Shown here in pieces: positions 33,826 to 43,335 of a stretch of 64,000 bases of DNA. Position 1 is the stretch's first letter; every line of letters starts with the position of its first letter. The DNA is taken from assembly GCF_009857435.1 (NCBI RefSeq), contig NZ_WWCK01000001.1, positions 496,001 through 560,000 on the forward strand, written 5' to 3'. Both the position numbers and the translations under genes were made by a program. Origin of the DNA: Duganella rivi (GTDB lineage Bacteria > Pseudomonadota > Gammaproteobacteria > Burkholderiales > Burkholderiaceae_D). The notes below the pieces were generated by a model, which saw only the letters and a list, made by a program, of their open reading frames with translations, did not search any database and was not told the origin of the DNA.

Positions 33826-35061
33826 ATGCTCTACCAACTCCATGAAATGCAGCGTTCGCTGCTGACGCCCTTGATGCAGTGGGCGGACGCCTCCTCCAAG
33901 CTGTTCACCAATCCGATATCGCCGTTTGCACATACACCGTTTTCCCAACGTATCGCTGCAGGCTACGAGCTGATGTACCGCTTGGGCAAAGACTATGAAA
34001 AACCGGCGTTTGAAATCGACAGCACCGAAATCAAAGGCGAGACGGTAGGCATCATCGAGCACGTGGCAGTGAACAAACCCTTCTGCCGCCTGATCCACTT
34101 TAAAAAAGACCTGGACGATAAAAAGTTCAAGGCACTGAAACAGCCGACCGTGCTGCTGGTGGCGCCGTTGTCCGGCCACCATTCGACCCTGCTGCGCGAC
34201 ACCGTGCGCGGCCTGATCGTCGAGCACGACGTGTACATCACCGACTGGACAGATGCGCGCATGGTGCCGATGTCGGAAGGCCCGTTCCATCTGGACGACT
34301 ACATCTTCTACGTGCAGGACTTCATCCGCCTGCTCGGCCCGGACGTGCACGTGATTTCCGTGTGCCAGCCGACCGTGCCGGTGCTGGCCGCGATTTCGCT
34401 GATGGCCTCGGACAACGATCCCAAGCTGCCGAAAACCATGACCATGATGGGCGGCCCGATCGACCCGCGCCGCTCGCCGACCGCCGTCAACAACCTGGCC
34501 ACCGAAAAGAAGTTCTCGTGGTTTGAAAACACCGTGATCTACTCGGTGCCGCCGAACTATCCGGGCTTTGGCCGCAAAGTCTATCCGGGCTTCCTGCAGC
34601 ACGCCGGCTTCATCGCCATGAACCCGGGCCGCCACGCGCAGAGCCACCGCGACTTCTACAATCACCTGGTGGAAGGCGACGAGGAAACCGCGGAATCGCA
34701 CCGCAAGTTCTACGACGAATACAACGCCGTGCTGGACATGCCGGCCGAGTACTACCTCGACACCATCAAGACCGTATTCCAGGACTTCGCGCTGCCGAAA
34801 GGCGAATGGCTGGTAGGCGGCAAGCTGGTAAAGCCGTCCGACATCAAGAGCGTGGCGCTGTTCACTGTCGAAGGCGAGCTCGATGACATCTCCGGCGCCG
34901 GCCAGACGCAAGCCGCGCACGACCTGTGCAGCGGCATCCCGGCCGACATGCAGCAAGACTTTGTGGCGCCGGGCGCCGGCCACTACGGCATCTTCTCGGG
35001 CCGCCGCTGGCGCGAGATGGTGTGCCCGAAAATCACCGAGTTCATCAAGAAACACGGTTGA
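33826..35061 (+). CDS. phaZ: Intracellular polyhydroxyalkanoate depolymerase
   Basis: A 411-residue cytosolic depolymerase that breaks down stored PHB granules. It belongs to the PhaZ1 group with a nucleophilic Cys in place of Ser: Cys180 in VISVCQPTVP. The C-terminal His is likely the one in GAGHYGIFSGRRW, and the Asp may lie in the TVEGELDDISG region. No signal peptide. I chose the Met at 33826 (LYQLHEMQRSLLTP is the family start); a longer frame from 33787 has a worse start. No synthase gene is nearby. A terminator follows. Confidence 0.93.
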   Translation: MLYQLHEMQRSLLTPLMQWADASSKLFTNPISPFAHTPFSQRIAAGYELMYRLGKDYEKPAFEIDSTEIKGETVGIIEHVAVNKPFCRLIHFKKDLDDKKFKALKQPTVLLVAPLSGHHSTLLRDTVRGLIVEHDVYITDWTDARMVPMSEGPFHLDDYIFYVQDFIRLLGPDVHVISVCQPTVPVLAAISLMASDNDPKLPKTMTMMGGPIDPRRSPTAVNNLATEKKFSWFENTVIYSVPPNYPGFGRKVYPGFLQHAGFIAMNPGRHAQSHRDFYNHLVEGDEETAESHRKFYDEYNAVLDMPAEYYLDTIKTVFQDFALPKGEWLVGGKLVKPSDIKSVALFTVEGELDDISGAGQTQAAHDLCSGIPADMQQDFVAPGAGHYGIFSGRRWREMVCPKITEFIKKHG

Positions 35062-35073
35062 TAGCAAGGATAT

Positions 35074-35097
35074 ACGCCCCGTCTGACGGGGCGTTTT
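35074..35097 (+). terminator. Rho-independent terminator of phaZ
   Basis: ACGCCCCGTC (35074-35083) faces GACGGGGCGT (35085-35094), with a GTCTGAC tip, then TTTT. A TATAAT-like box for the next gene overlaps just downstream (35100-35105). Confidence 0.85.
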
Positions 35098-35131
35098 ACT
35101 ATAATGGCGCTTTATCGCCATCCGCCAAGCC

Positions 35132-35806
35132 GTGTCCAATCCCAAGTCCCTCGCCGACCGCATCGAAGACGTCCTGCCGCAAACGCAATGCACCAAGTGC
35201 GGCTTTGACGGCTGCCGTCCGTATGCCGAGGCGATAGCGGCCGGCGCAGCCAACATCAACCAATGCCCGCCGGGCGGCGCAGAAGGCATCCAGAGGCTGT
35301 CATCGGTCACTGGTCACAAGGTTATCCCGCTGAACCCCGTGAACGGCCTGGAGCGCCCGCGCGCCGTCGCCTACATCGATGAGTCACTGTGCATCGGTTG
35401 CACGCTGTGCATCCAGGCTTGCCCGGTCGACGCGATAGTCGGCGCGGCCAAATTGATGCACACCGTCGTGCCGTCGCTGTGCACCGGCTGCGACTTGTGC
35501 GTGGCCCCCTGCCCGGTCGATTGCATCGTCATGTACCCGGTCACCGAGACCACCGGCTGGGACGCGTGGACACAGGCGGATGCCGACGCCGCGCGCGAAC
35601 GCCACGACTTCCGCATCATGCGCCTCAAGCGCGAGAAACAGGAAAACGACGCGCGCCTGGCCGCCAAGGCCGAAGCCAAAATGGCCGCCGTGCAGGCGCT
35701 CGATCCGGCCGACGAAGCGGCAGCAGCAGAGAAAGAACGCAAGCGCGCCATCATCGCGGCGGCGATGGAGCGCGCACGTCTGAAAAAAGAACAAGACGCA
35801 CAATGA
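35132..35806 (+). CDS. rsxB: Soluble RnfB/RsxB-type iron-sulfur protein
   Basis: A 224-residue protein with a GTG start. An N-terminal Fer4-type four-Cys domain ([16 protein letters not shown]...QCPPGG) is followed by two 4Fe-4S ferredoxin motifs ([16 protein letters not shown] and [16 protein letters not shown]) and a charged Ala/Lys-rich C-terminal helix. RnfB normally has an N-terminal membrane helix and partners RnfACDGE; here both are missing. This soluble, orphan form beside nth is the usual betaproteobacterial version. The stop overlaps the nth start (ATGA). Redox role inferred, partner unknown. Confidence 0.9.
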   Translation: MSNPKSLADRIEDVLPQTQCTKCGFDGCRPYAEAIAAGAANINQCPPGGAEGIQRLSSVTGHKVIPLNPVNGLERPRAVAYIDESLCIGCTLCIQACPVDAIVGAAKLMHTVVPSLCTGCDLCVAPCPVDCIVMYPVTETTGWDAWTQADADAARERHDFRIMRLKREKQENDARLAAKAEAKMAAVQALDPADEAAAAEKERKRAIIAAAMERARLKKEQDAQ

Positions 35807-36450
35807 ATCCAGCCAAACGCCAAGAAATGTTCGAGCGCTTCCGCGCCGCCAATCCAAAACCAGTTACTGAGCTTGAATACACGACGCCATTTGAACTGCT
35901 GATCGCGGTGCTGCTGTCGGCGCAAGCGACCGACGTTGGCGTCAACAAAGCCACGCGCAAGCTGTACCCGGTGGCGAACACGCCGCAGGCGATATTGGAT
36001 CTGGGAGAGGAAGAGTTAAAGACCTACATCCAGACCATCGGCCTGTATAAAACCAAGGCCAAGAACGTGATCGCCACCTGCCGGATGCTGATTGAACTGC
36101 ACGGCGGCGAAGTGCCGGAAGATAGGGAAGCGCTGGAGGCGTTGCCAGGCGTCGGCCGCAAGACCGCCAACGTGGTGCTGAACACGGCGTTTGGACATCC
36201 GACCATGGCAGTGGACACGCACATCTTCCGCGTCTCCAACCGCACAGGTTTAGCGCCGGGGAAGAACGTCGACATCGTCGAACAGAAGCTGCTGAAATTC
36301 GTGCCCAAAGAATTTTTGCTGGACGCCCACCACTGGCTGATCCTGCACGGCCGTTACACCTGCAAAGCCCGCAAACCCGAATGCTGGAACTGCATGCAAA
36401 TCGACCTGTGCGACTTTCGGGGTAAAACGCCAGCCCCTGAGAGCGCCTAA
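35803..36450 (+). CDS. nth: Endonuclease III (DNA glycosylase/AP lyase)
   Basis: Nth removes oxidised pyrimidines in base excision repair and cuts the AP site. The 215-residue protein has the helix-hairpin-helix [14 protein letters not shown] with the catalytic Lys, the catalytic Asp in AVDTHIFRV, and the C-terminal 4Fe-4S motif C-x6-C-x2-C-x5-C ([17 protein letters not shown]). It starts at 35803, overlapping the rsxB stop; a longer upstream frame is the shadow of rsxB. Coupled translation with rsxB hints that the ferredoxin-like partner supports cluster supply (inference). Confidence 0.95.
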   Translation: MNPAKRQEMFERFRAANPKPVTELEYTTPFELLIAVLLSAQATDVGVNKATRKLYPVANTPQAILDLGEEELKTYIQTIGLYKTKAKNVIATCRMLIELHGGEVPEDREALEALPGVGRKTANVVLNTAFGHPTMAVDTHIFRVSNRTGLAPGKNVDIVEQKLLKFVPKEFLLDAHHWLILHGRYTCKARKPECWNCMQIDLCDFRGKTPAPESA

Positions 36451-36488
36451 CGAGCGCATGCTTTCACCCCAAAGCGCGGATCAGCCGC

Positions 36489-36518
36489 GGGGTCTGACCC
36501 CGTACGGGGTCAGACCCC
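36489..36518. repeat. Dispersed palindromic repeat, copy 5
   Basis: The 30-base version of the palindrome (GGGGTCTGACCCCGT plus its reverse complement), identical to copy 1, between the convergent nth and proB genes. Confidence 0.9.
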
Positions 36519-36537
36519 TGTGTGGCCCTGCGGGGTT

Positions 36538-37656
36538 TTACAGCAGCACCAGGTTATCGCGATGAATCAGTTCCTTGCCTTCGACGAAACCAAGGATAGA
36601 TTCGATCTCGCTTGACGGCTTGCGCATGATGCGGCGGGTTTCGGCGCTGGTGTAGTTCGACAGGCCGCGCGCTACCGGCACGCCATCCGCATTGACGCAG
36701 GTGATGACTGCACCGCGTCCAAACTCACCCCTTACATCGGTGACGCCAATCGGCAGCAGCGACTTGCCATCGCCCGTCAGCTTCTGCACCGCGCCCGCAT
36801 CCAGCACCACCTGCCCTGCCGTGTGCAAATGATCCGCCATCCACTGCTTGCGCGCCGTCAGATGGCCGGTCTGCGCCGCCAGCTCAGTGCCGATCAACTC
36901 ACCTCCGGCAAGGCGCGCCAGCACCTCATTCTCGCGGCCATACGCAATCACCGTATGCGCGCCCGACTTGGCCGCGCGCTTGGCCGCCAGAATCTTGGTC
37001 AGCATGCCGCCGCGCCCCAGGCTCGAACCCGCACCGCCAGCCATCGCCTCCAGCGCAGGATCGCCGGCGCGGCCATGCTGGATCAGCACCGCCGAAGGAT
37101 CCTTGCGCGGGTCTGCACTAAACAAGCCTTGCTGGTCGGTGAGAATAATCAGCGCATCGGCTTCGATCAAATTGGCCACCAAAGCGCCCAGCGTATCGTT
37201 GTCGCCGAATTTGATTTCATCGGTGACCACCGTGTCGTTCTCATTAATGATCGGCACCACGCCCAGGCGCAGCAAGGTCGTCAGCGTCGAACGCGCATTC
37301 AGATAGCGCTCGCGATCGGCCAGGTCGGCGTGCGTGAGCAGCACTTGCGCCGTGCCCAATTGATGCGCGCGGAAGCTGGTTTCGTAAATCTGCGCGAGGC
37401 CCATCTGGCCGACGGCGGCGCAGGCTTGCAGTTCGTGGATATCGGTGGGACGCGCCTCAAAACCAAGGCGCAGCATGCCCTCGGCAATCGCGCCGGACGA
37501 CACCAGCACCACCTCTTTGCCCAATGCGCGCAAGCCCGCAATCTGCGCGGCCCAGCGCGCGATCGCAGCGTGATCGAGTCCGCGTCCATCATTGGTGACC
37601 AGCGACGATCCAACCTTGATGATGATGCGGGTAGCTTTTTGTATGACAGAATTCAT
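36538..37656 (-). CDS. proB: Glutamate 5-kinase
   Basis: ProB phosphorylates glutamate in the first step of proline synthesis and is feedback-inhibited by proline. The 372-residue form has an amino-acid-kinase domain ([71 protein letters not shown]) and a C-terminal PUA domain from about residue 275 ([15 protein letters not shown]...[10 protein letters not shown]). proA is not adjacent. It lies 162 bases downstream of obgE on the same strand; the weak ribosome site suggests low translation. Confidence 0.96.
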   Translation of the reverse strand: MNSVIQKATRIIIKVGSSLVTNDGRGLDHAAIARWAAQIAGLRALGKEVVLVSSGAIAEGMLRLGFEARPTDIHELQACAAVGQMGLAQIYETSFRAHQLGTAQVLLTHADLADRERYLNARSTLTTLLRLGVVPIINENDTVVTDEIKFGDNDTLGALVANLIEADALIILTDQQGLFSADPRKDPSAVLIQHGRAGDPALEAMAGGAGSSLGRGGMLTKILAAKRAAKSGAHTVIAYGRENEVLARLAGGELIGTELAAQTGHLTARKQWMADHLHTAGQVVLDAGAVQKLTGDGKSLLPIGVTDVRGEFGRGAVITCVNADGVPVARGLSNYTSAETRRIMRKPSSEIESILGFVEGKELIHRDNLVLL

Positions 37657-37775
37657 GGAGGCGACAATCTCAAAACAAGCGTAAAAAAATGTGCTGTATT
37701 TTGGCAGGCGGTTTGCCCTGCTTTGCCGCGGACAGTCGCCGCGCCCGTGATGCGGGAGCGGCGCCGAATGGGAAA

Positions 37776-37804
37776 GGCATAATCAGCTGATAACTGATTA
37801 TGCC
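37776..37804 (-). terminator. Hairpin after obgE
   Basis: GGCATAATCAG (37776-37786) and CTGATTATGCC (37794-37804) form a perfect 11-base stem with a 7-base loop, right after the obgE stop. There is only a short T tract on the minus strand, so it may terminate weakly or attenuate readthrough into proB. Confidence 0.6.
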
Positions 37805-37818
37805 GGTGATGCAGTGTT

Positions 37819-38977
<1,159 letters not shown>

Positions 38978-39030
38978 CGATTGAAGGCTTGCGCCTTACA
39001 AGCGGCCCGCACAGCGGGCCGGAGCGTAAA

Positions 39031-39288
39031 TTACGCTGCTACTACGGTGACGAACTGCTTCGAGCCTTCACCTTTTTTAACGAACTTAACCACGCCGTCC
39101 ACCAGAGCGAACAGGGTGTGGTCTTTGCCGGTGCCTACACCTTCGCCGGCGCGCACTGGAGTGCCGCGTTGACGAATGATGATGCCGCCTGCATTGATCG
39201 TTTGGCCGCCGTAAACCTTAACGCCCAGGCGTTTTGATTCTGAGTCACGACCATTTCGCGTAGTGCCGCCGCCTTTTTTGTGTGCCAT
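39031..39288 (-). CDS. rpmA: 50S ribosomal protein L27
   Basis: An 85-residue large-subunit protein whose N-terminus reaches the peptidyl-transferase centre. It starts [23 protein letters not shown] and carries [19 protein letters not shown]; both are invariant family stretches. AAGGAG precedes the ATG. It is cotranscribed with rplU, 40 bases downstream of it. Confidence 0.98.
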   Translation of the reverse strand: MAHKKGGGTTRNGRDSESKRLGVKVYGGQTINAGGIIIRQRGTPVRAGEGVGTGKDHTLFALVDGVVKFVKKGEGSKQFVTVVAA

Positions 39289-39328
39289 GCTAAAGCTCCT
39301 TGAATACTAGGATTGTGCCGACCGGGGA

Positions 39329-39640
39329 TTAGCCGTTGATCGATACGATTTGGATTTCGGTGTAATTTTGGCGATGGCCTTGACGCTTCTGGTAGTGCTT
39401 ACGACGACGCATCTTGAAAATTCGCACTTTATCGTGACGACCTTGTGCCACAACAGTAACCAGAACCTTAGCACCTTCAACCAGTGGAGCGCCGAACTTG
39501 ATGCTCTCGCCTTCGCCGATGGCGAGGACCTGATCGATAGTGAGTTCGGAACCAATGTCTGCCGGTATCTGTTCTATTTTGAGTTTTTCACCTGCGGCAA
39601 CTTTGTATTGTTTGCCACCGGTTTTTATGACCGCGTACAT
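39329..39640 (-). CDS. rplU: 50S ribosomal protein L21
   Basis: A 103-residue large-subunit protein that binds 23S rRNA. It starts [20 protein letters not shown] and ends with the basic stretch [24 protein letters not shown] chose the Met at 39640 (family start, AAGAGG ribosome site); a frame six residues longer is possible. It is the first gene of rplU-rpmA, transcribed from a strong promoter at 39697-39725. Confidence 0.97.
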   Translation of the reverse strand: MYAVIKTGGKQYKVAAGEKLKIEQIPADIGSELTIDQVLAIGEGESIKFGAPLVEGAKVLVTVVAQGRHDKVRIFKMRRRKHYQKRQGHRQNYTEIQIVSING

Positions 39641-39696
39641 GATTTGAAACCTCTTCAAATGTTAAGAAAATTCCCCGTAAAAGAGGGGAACCGCAG

Positions 39697-39725
39697 ATTA
39701 TACACAGGATACGAATTTGCGTCAA
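39697..39725 (-). promoter_or_regulatory. Sigma-70 promoter of rplU-rpmA
   Basis: Minus-strand reading: TTGACG (39725-39720), 17-base spacer, TATAAT (39702-39697). This is a near-consensus housekeeping promoter 57 bases upstream of the rplU start. Confidence 0.85.
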
Positions 39726-39853
39726 AAACTATTCACAAACGGCGGAGGGCGTGGTATGTCAAACAATTTTGCCAGCAAAAGGGGGCATCGCCCCTTAGAA
39801 CGGGGCCTTGTCGTATAATCCCGGCACCAATAGTCTAACTGCACAGGTTTGTC

Positions 39854-40831
39854 TTGTCTGCCGCCAACCAAAACACCATCATCCAAACCATTGCCGCCGA
39901 CATGGACGCGGTCAATTCGGTGATCCGCCAACGCCTGCATTCCGAGGTGCCTCTCGTCAATCAGATTGCCGAATACATCATCAGTGCGGGCGGCAAACGC
40001 ATCCGCCCGGTGCTGGTATTGCTGGTAGCGAACGCTTACTCCTATAAAGGCACGGCCCACCACGAGCTGGCGGCCGTGGTGGAATTCATCCACACCGCGA
40101 CCCTGCTGCACGATGACGTGGTCGACGAATCGTCGCTGCGCCGCGGCCGCGCCACCGCCAATGCGCTGTTCGGTAACGCGGCGTCGGTGCTGGTGGGTGA
40201 CTTCCTGTATTCGCGCGCGTTCCAGATGATGGTTGGCCTGAACAATATGCGCGTGATGCAAATCCTGTCGGACGCCACCAACGTGATCGCCGAAGGCGAA
40301 GTGCTGCAGCTGCTGAACATGCACGACCCGGACGTGACGCAAGAGCGCTACCTGCAAGTGATCCGTTCCAAAACCGCCAAGCTGTTTGAAGCAGCGGCTG
40401 AACTGGGCGCACTGGTGGCCGGCGCCAACGACGCACAGATTGCCGCCGCCGGCGAATACGGCCGCTCGCTGGGCACCGCGTTCCAGCTGATCGACGATGT
40501 GCTCGATTACGCCGGCGACGCCAGCGAAATCGGCAAAAACGTCGGCGACGACCTGCGCGAAGGCAAACCTACCCTGCCGCTGATCTACCTGATGGAAAAC
40601 GGCACGCCGGAACAGCGCGAGCTGGTACGTTCGTGCATCGAAAACGGCGACGAGCAGCACTTCGACACCATCCTGGCTGCCATCACCAGCAGCGGTGCGC
40701 TCGACTACACGCGCGAGCAAGCGGTGATCGCCGCCAAGCGCGCCGCCGAAGCGATTGCCGATTTGCCGGACAGCGTCTACAAAGAGTCGCTGCTCCAGTT
40801 GGCGCACTTCTCAGTGCACCGCAATCACTAA
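39854..40831 (+). CDS. ispB: Octaprenyl/polyprenyl diphosphate synthase
   Basis: IspB builds the all-trans C40 side chain of ubiquinone from IPP and farnesyl diphosphate. The 325-residue protein has the first Asp-rich motif LLHDDVVDESSLRRG, GKRIRPVLVLL for IPP binding, and the second motif LIDDVLDYAGD. The start is a TTG at 39854; the first ATG in frame (39902) would drop the N-terminal helix kept in the family, so TTG is preferred. A TATAAT box sits at 39814-39819. It is divergent from rplU, the conserved order. Confidence 0.94.
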   Translation: MSAANQNTIIQTIAADMDAVNSVIRQRLHSEVPLVNQIAEYIISAGGKRIRPVLVLLVANAYSYKGTAHHELAAVVEFIHTATLLHDDVVDESSLRRGRATANALFGNAASVLVGDFLYSRAFQMMVGLNNMRVMQILSDATNVIAEGEVLQLLNMHDPDVTQERYLQVIRSKTAKLFEAAAELGALVAGANDAQIAAAGEYGRSLGTAFQLIDDVLDYAGDASEIGKNVGDDLREGKPTLPLIYLMENGTPEQRELVRSCIENGDEQHFDTILAAITSSGALDYTREQAVIAAKRAAEAIADLPDSVYKESLLQLAHFSVHRNH

Positions 40832-40887
40832 AATCAACGGCGCCACTGGCGCCGTTGTTCATTGCCCACTTCGAAACAACGATTCAC

Positions 40888-41733
40888 TCAGAACTCAACC
40901 AGAATTGAGAGACGAGTTGCATGCTTAATGTGCTCGATGGATTTGCGCACACGTTCAAAATCAGCCTGCCCGCCGTACAGCTTACTCATTACTTTGATTT
41001 TGGCTTGAATCGACGAATCGACTATCCGCCTAACATCATTTGAAAAATCCAGCGACAGTTCATGCTTGGTTACGTTATTGTTGCCAACCGCGCGTAGATT
41101 GTAGATACCGGTGAACAAGGAATCGCCATGTAGGCCATATTGATCTAGCAGTTTTGCTGCCAAGCCTAAATCCGCAGCACCGCCGCCTGCTTCCGTGGCC
41201 ACGCGCGTAATCGACTTGCTTGAGTCGTTCGAGCTATTGGAGGCTGCCGATTTGAATTCGGCGTCGCCACTGGCGACCGGAGCGTTAACACCTAATGTCG
41301 CGCTAGTACTCGACTTATCATCGGCCTCGATATCGACTTCTTCAATATTGGTGACGGCGACTTTTTTAGCGCCCAGCGCAATACAAAGCTGCACGAAAAG
41401 ACCGTATTTTCGGTGGACCAGCTCCTTCGCAAACGTATCGACGGGCACGAAGTGGTCGGTATAGCCCGGCTTGACGACAATGCTGCCAGGGCGAATTGCC
41501 GAGGCGTCAATAATGCGCGTTAGTGCCAGCATGTCATCGTTAGAACTCAGTGGCAGCGATATCACCTTGGTATCCATGCCGGGATTGGTGAACTCGGCAA
41601 GATCGGTTCTGGATGCCTGCCCTACATCCTCAAGAAAACGCTGATCGACGATAATGACTTTGCTGACGTATGGCTCGATCAATTTGTACTCCGTTAAACG
41701 TGACGCTTCATCTTTTTTGAAAGAGCAGCGCAA
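40888..41733 (-). CDS. Uncharacterised protein of the GTPase cassette, third gene
   Basis: A 281-residue protein without a recognised family. An alpha/beta-looking first half (KVIIVDQRFLEDVG, IRPGSIVVKPGYTDHFVP, LGAKKVAVTNIEEVDIE) leads into a Ser/Asn/Asp-rich linker (residues ~145-175) with a Gly/Ala patch, then a structured end (FSNDVRRIVDSSIQAKIKVMSKLYGG...THEATRLS-like helices). No catalytic motif or membrane helix is seen. The ATG at 41733 overlaps the previous gene by 26 bases; a TTG at 41682 with GGAG six bases before it would avoid this. GC content is lower than in flanking genes, suggesting transfer. Confidence 0.6.
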   Translation of the reverse strand: MRCSFKKDEASRLTEYKLIEPYVSKVIIVDQRFLEDVGQASRTDLAEFTNPGMDTKVISLPLSSNDDMLALTRIIDASAIRPGSIVVKPGYTDHFVPVDTFAKELVHRKYGLFVQLCIALGAKKVAVTNIEEVDIEADDKSSTSATLGVNAPVASGDAEFKSAASNSSNDSSKSITRVATEAGGGAADLGLAAKLLDQYGLHGDSLFTGIYNLRAVGNNNVTKHELSLDFSNDVRRIVDSSIQAKIKVMSKLYGGQADFERVRKSIEHIKHATRLSILVEF

Positions 41734-42178
41734 AAAAAATCAAAGGCCGAGGCCAGTTCAATAACCGCCCCAAGTGCGGGAACTGTTTGCCTGTCTCGAT
41801 ACTGAGCTCGCGCCCCATGAACGCCGGAATCGCTCGCAACGAAGCTATTGCAGAATGGCGCCCGCCACTGTAAAGGCTAAACAGCATCAGCACAGGAGAA
41901 ACCCGTCCATCCGCGTCTTTCGTAACAGGGCGCACCACCACCACGCAGGAACCATCCAATGTTGCGCGACACTCGAATTCCGTCGTAGAAATAGGAAGGA
42001 GCCGCCCCGTTGATAGCACCTCGTCAATGACATGGCGGATCCCGCGCAAACGCCCATCTGTAGATTCTAGTTTGTCGTGGCGATGCCCACCATCCTGCGT
42101 GCACCAATACTCCACGTCGCCGCTGTTATCCAGCGCCTGACCGTACAAATAGATACTGCGGGACAGATCAAGCTGCAT
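41708..42178 (-). CDS. Uncharacterised protein of the GTPase cassette, middle gene
   Basis: A 156-residue protein with no family I recognise. The first half is polar, with Cys/His residues (EYWCTQDGGHRHDKL, TEFECRATLDGSCVVVVRPV). The second half is a Gly/Ser turn (LMLFSLYSGGRHSAIASL) and an aromatic, hydrophobic C-terminus (RPLIFFALLFQKR) that could touch the membrane. It overlaps the GTPase gene by 11 bases upstream and the third gene by up to 26 bases downstream, so the three are probably translated together. It may be the adaptor or regulator of the GTPase (inference). Confidence 0.6.
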   Translation of the reverse strand: MQLDLSRSIYLYGQALDNSGDVEYWCTQDGGHRHDKLESTDGRLRGIRHVIDEVLSTGRLLPISTTEFECRATLDGSCVVVVRPVTKDADGRVSPVLMLFSLYSGGRHSAIASLRAIPAFMGRELSIETGKQFPHLGRLLNWPRPLIFFALLFQKR

Positions 42179-42836
42179 AGTCTTTCAGGATGCTCTCCAA
42201 CAAACGCTGGAAGCTGCTCCTGTCAATCAGGTTCGCCGTGTACACGTAGCCTTTAACGCCCTCCATCGACTCAAACACACGCCGGAACTCCTCATCATCT
42301 TGCAGATGATTATTCACCTCAGCAGTGCTGATATCTTTTAAGAACGACTCATCCACGTGCGACGCGATGATGTTAAGGCGCTTGCTAGAGGTACTGGAGT
42401 TCGCCAACGCCTCAACGGTTTTACTCAGGTCATGCCTCACCCCCGCCATATATTCGCGTTCGTTTTTGCGGGCAAGGTTGACTAGGTAAAAAATGTGCTG
42501 GTGGGACTGCACCATTTCAAGCCAGTCAGAGAGGCGGTCGCGCGTGCCAGGCATATCGGTAATCGATTCGATCCGATACGAGCGGCCATCTATTTCCACT
42601 TTTGGAATGGAAGAATAAACGGTCTTCGCAGTCGTTGCCTCCTTTTGCCCCGACGGCTCCCTGTTAAGCAATTGGTTGATAAATGTAGTCTTGCCAGAAT
42701 TTGGCAGGCCCCATATCGCAAACTTCCCTACCGATGTAGGAGCGAGGTCCTTTACTACTGGTGGCGGCGATTTGAGTTTTTTGTAGATGGTGTACGCAGT
42801 TCCTCCTGCGATTCCTAAAATAATAAATGGCAACAT
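42168..42836 (-). CDS. Membrane-anchored small GTPase, cassette first gene
   Basis: A 222-residue protein. An N-terminal membrane helix (LPFIILGIAGGTAYTIYKKL) is followed by a P-loop GTPase domain: G1 GLPNSGKTTF, G3 ITDMPGTRD and a later ASHVDES that could serve as a degenerate G4. The layout (helix plus Ras-like domain) resembles SRPRB-type or TRAFAC-class bacterial GTPases used in conflict systems (family-level comparison only). I chose the Met at 42836 because the helix starts there. The two following genes overlap it, giving a compact three-gene unit of lower GC than its surroundings. Confidence 0.75.
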   Translation of the reverse strand: MLPFIILGIAGGTAYTIYKKLKSPPPVVKDLAPTSVGKFAIWGLPNSGKTTFINQLLNREPSGQKEATTAKTVYSSIPKVEIDGRSYRIESITDMPGTRDRLSDWLEMVQSHQHIFYLVNLARKNEREYMAGVRHDLSKTVEALANSSTSSKRLNIIASHVDESFLKDISTAEVNNHLQDDEEFRRVFESMEGVKGYVYTANLIDRSSFQRLLESILKDYAA

Positions 42837-42946
42837 GTGCAATCTCGTCGGAAGATAAAAGCGGGTATGTATCGGCCCTGCGACCACCCGCTAAAGTAAC
42901 ATATTGCCCTTTAGAAAATATTCACACATTCTCACTAAATAAGGTG

Positions 42947-43294
42947 CTAAAGGATTTCCTGCACAAGCTCCGAGGGACGGCAAAGGCGCACGCCTTTGGC
43001 CGTCACGACCAGCGGACGCTCGATCAGGATGGGATGCGCCATCATGGCATCCAGCAGCGCCTCGTCCGACAGCGACGTATCGGCCAAATTCAATTCCACA
43101 TACAGATCGCCCTTGTTGCGCATGGCCTGACGCACCGTCAGGCCGGCTTTGGCGATCATGTCTTTCAACGCCGCGCGCGATGGCGGGTTCTTGACATAGT
43201 CGATGATCTCCGGCTCCACGCCGGTGGCGCGGATAGCTTCCAGCGTTTTGCGCGAAGTGCCGCAAGCGGTGTTGTGATAAATCGTGATGCTCAT
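42947..43294 (-). CDS. arsC: ArsC-family arsenate reductase (glutaredoxin type)
   Basis: A 115-residue thioredoxin-fold reductase of the ArsC/YfgD group. The catalytic Cys is in HNTACGTSRKTLEAI, and the anion-binding Arg patch is in HPILIERPLVVTAKG. It would reduce arsenate to arsenite using glutathione/glutaredoxin. No arsB, arsR or other arsenic genes are present, and many stand-alone members have other or unknown substrates. It runs between the GTPase cassette and the TonB receptor on the same strand. Confidence 0.88.
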   Translation of the reverse strand: MSITIYHNTACGTSRKTLEAIRATGVEPEIIDYVKNPPSRAALKDMIAKAGLTVRQAMRNKGDLYVELNLADTSLSDEALLDAMMAHPILIERPLVVTAKGVRLCRPSELVQEIL

Positions 43295-43335
43295 GGTGCT
43301 GCCCTTGTACTGAATTCCAAAGGCAGCATTATGGC

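Noticed and set aside
13399-36518. The recurring palindromes as a CRISPR array
   Set aside because: The copies are thousands of bases apart, with no spacers and no cas genes.
42947-43294. An arsenic resistance operon
   Set aside because: Only the ArsC-like gene is present; no regulator, pump or other ars genes adjoin it.
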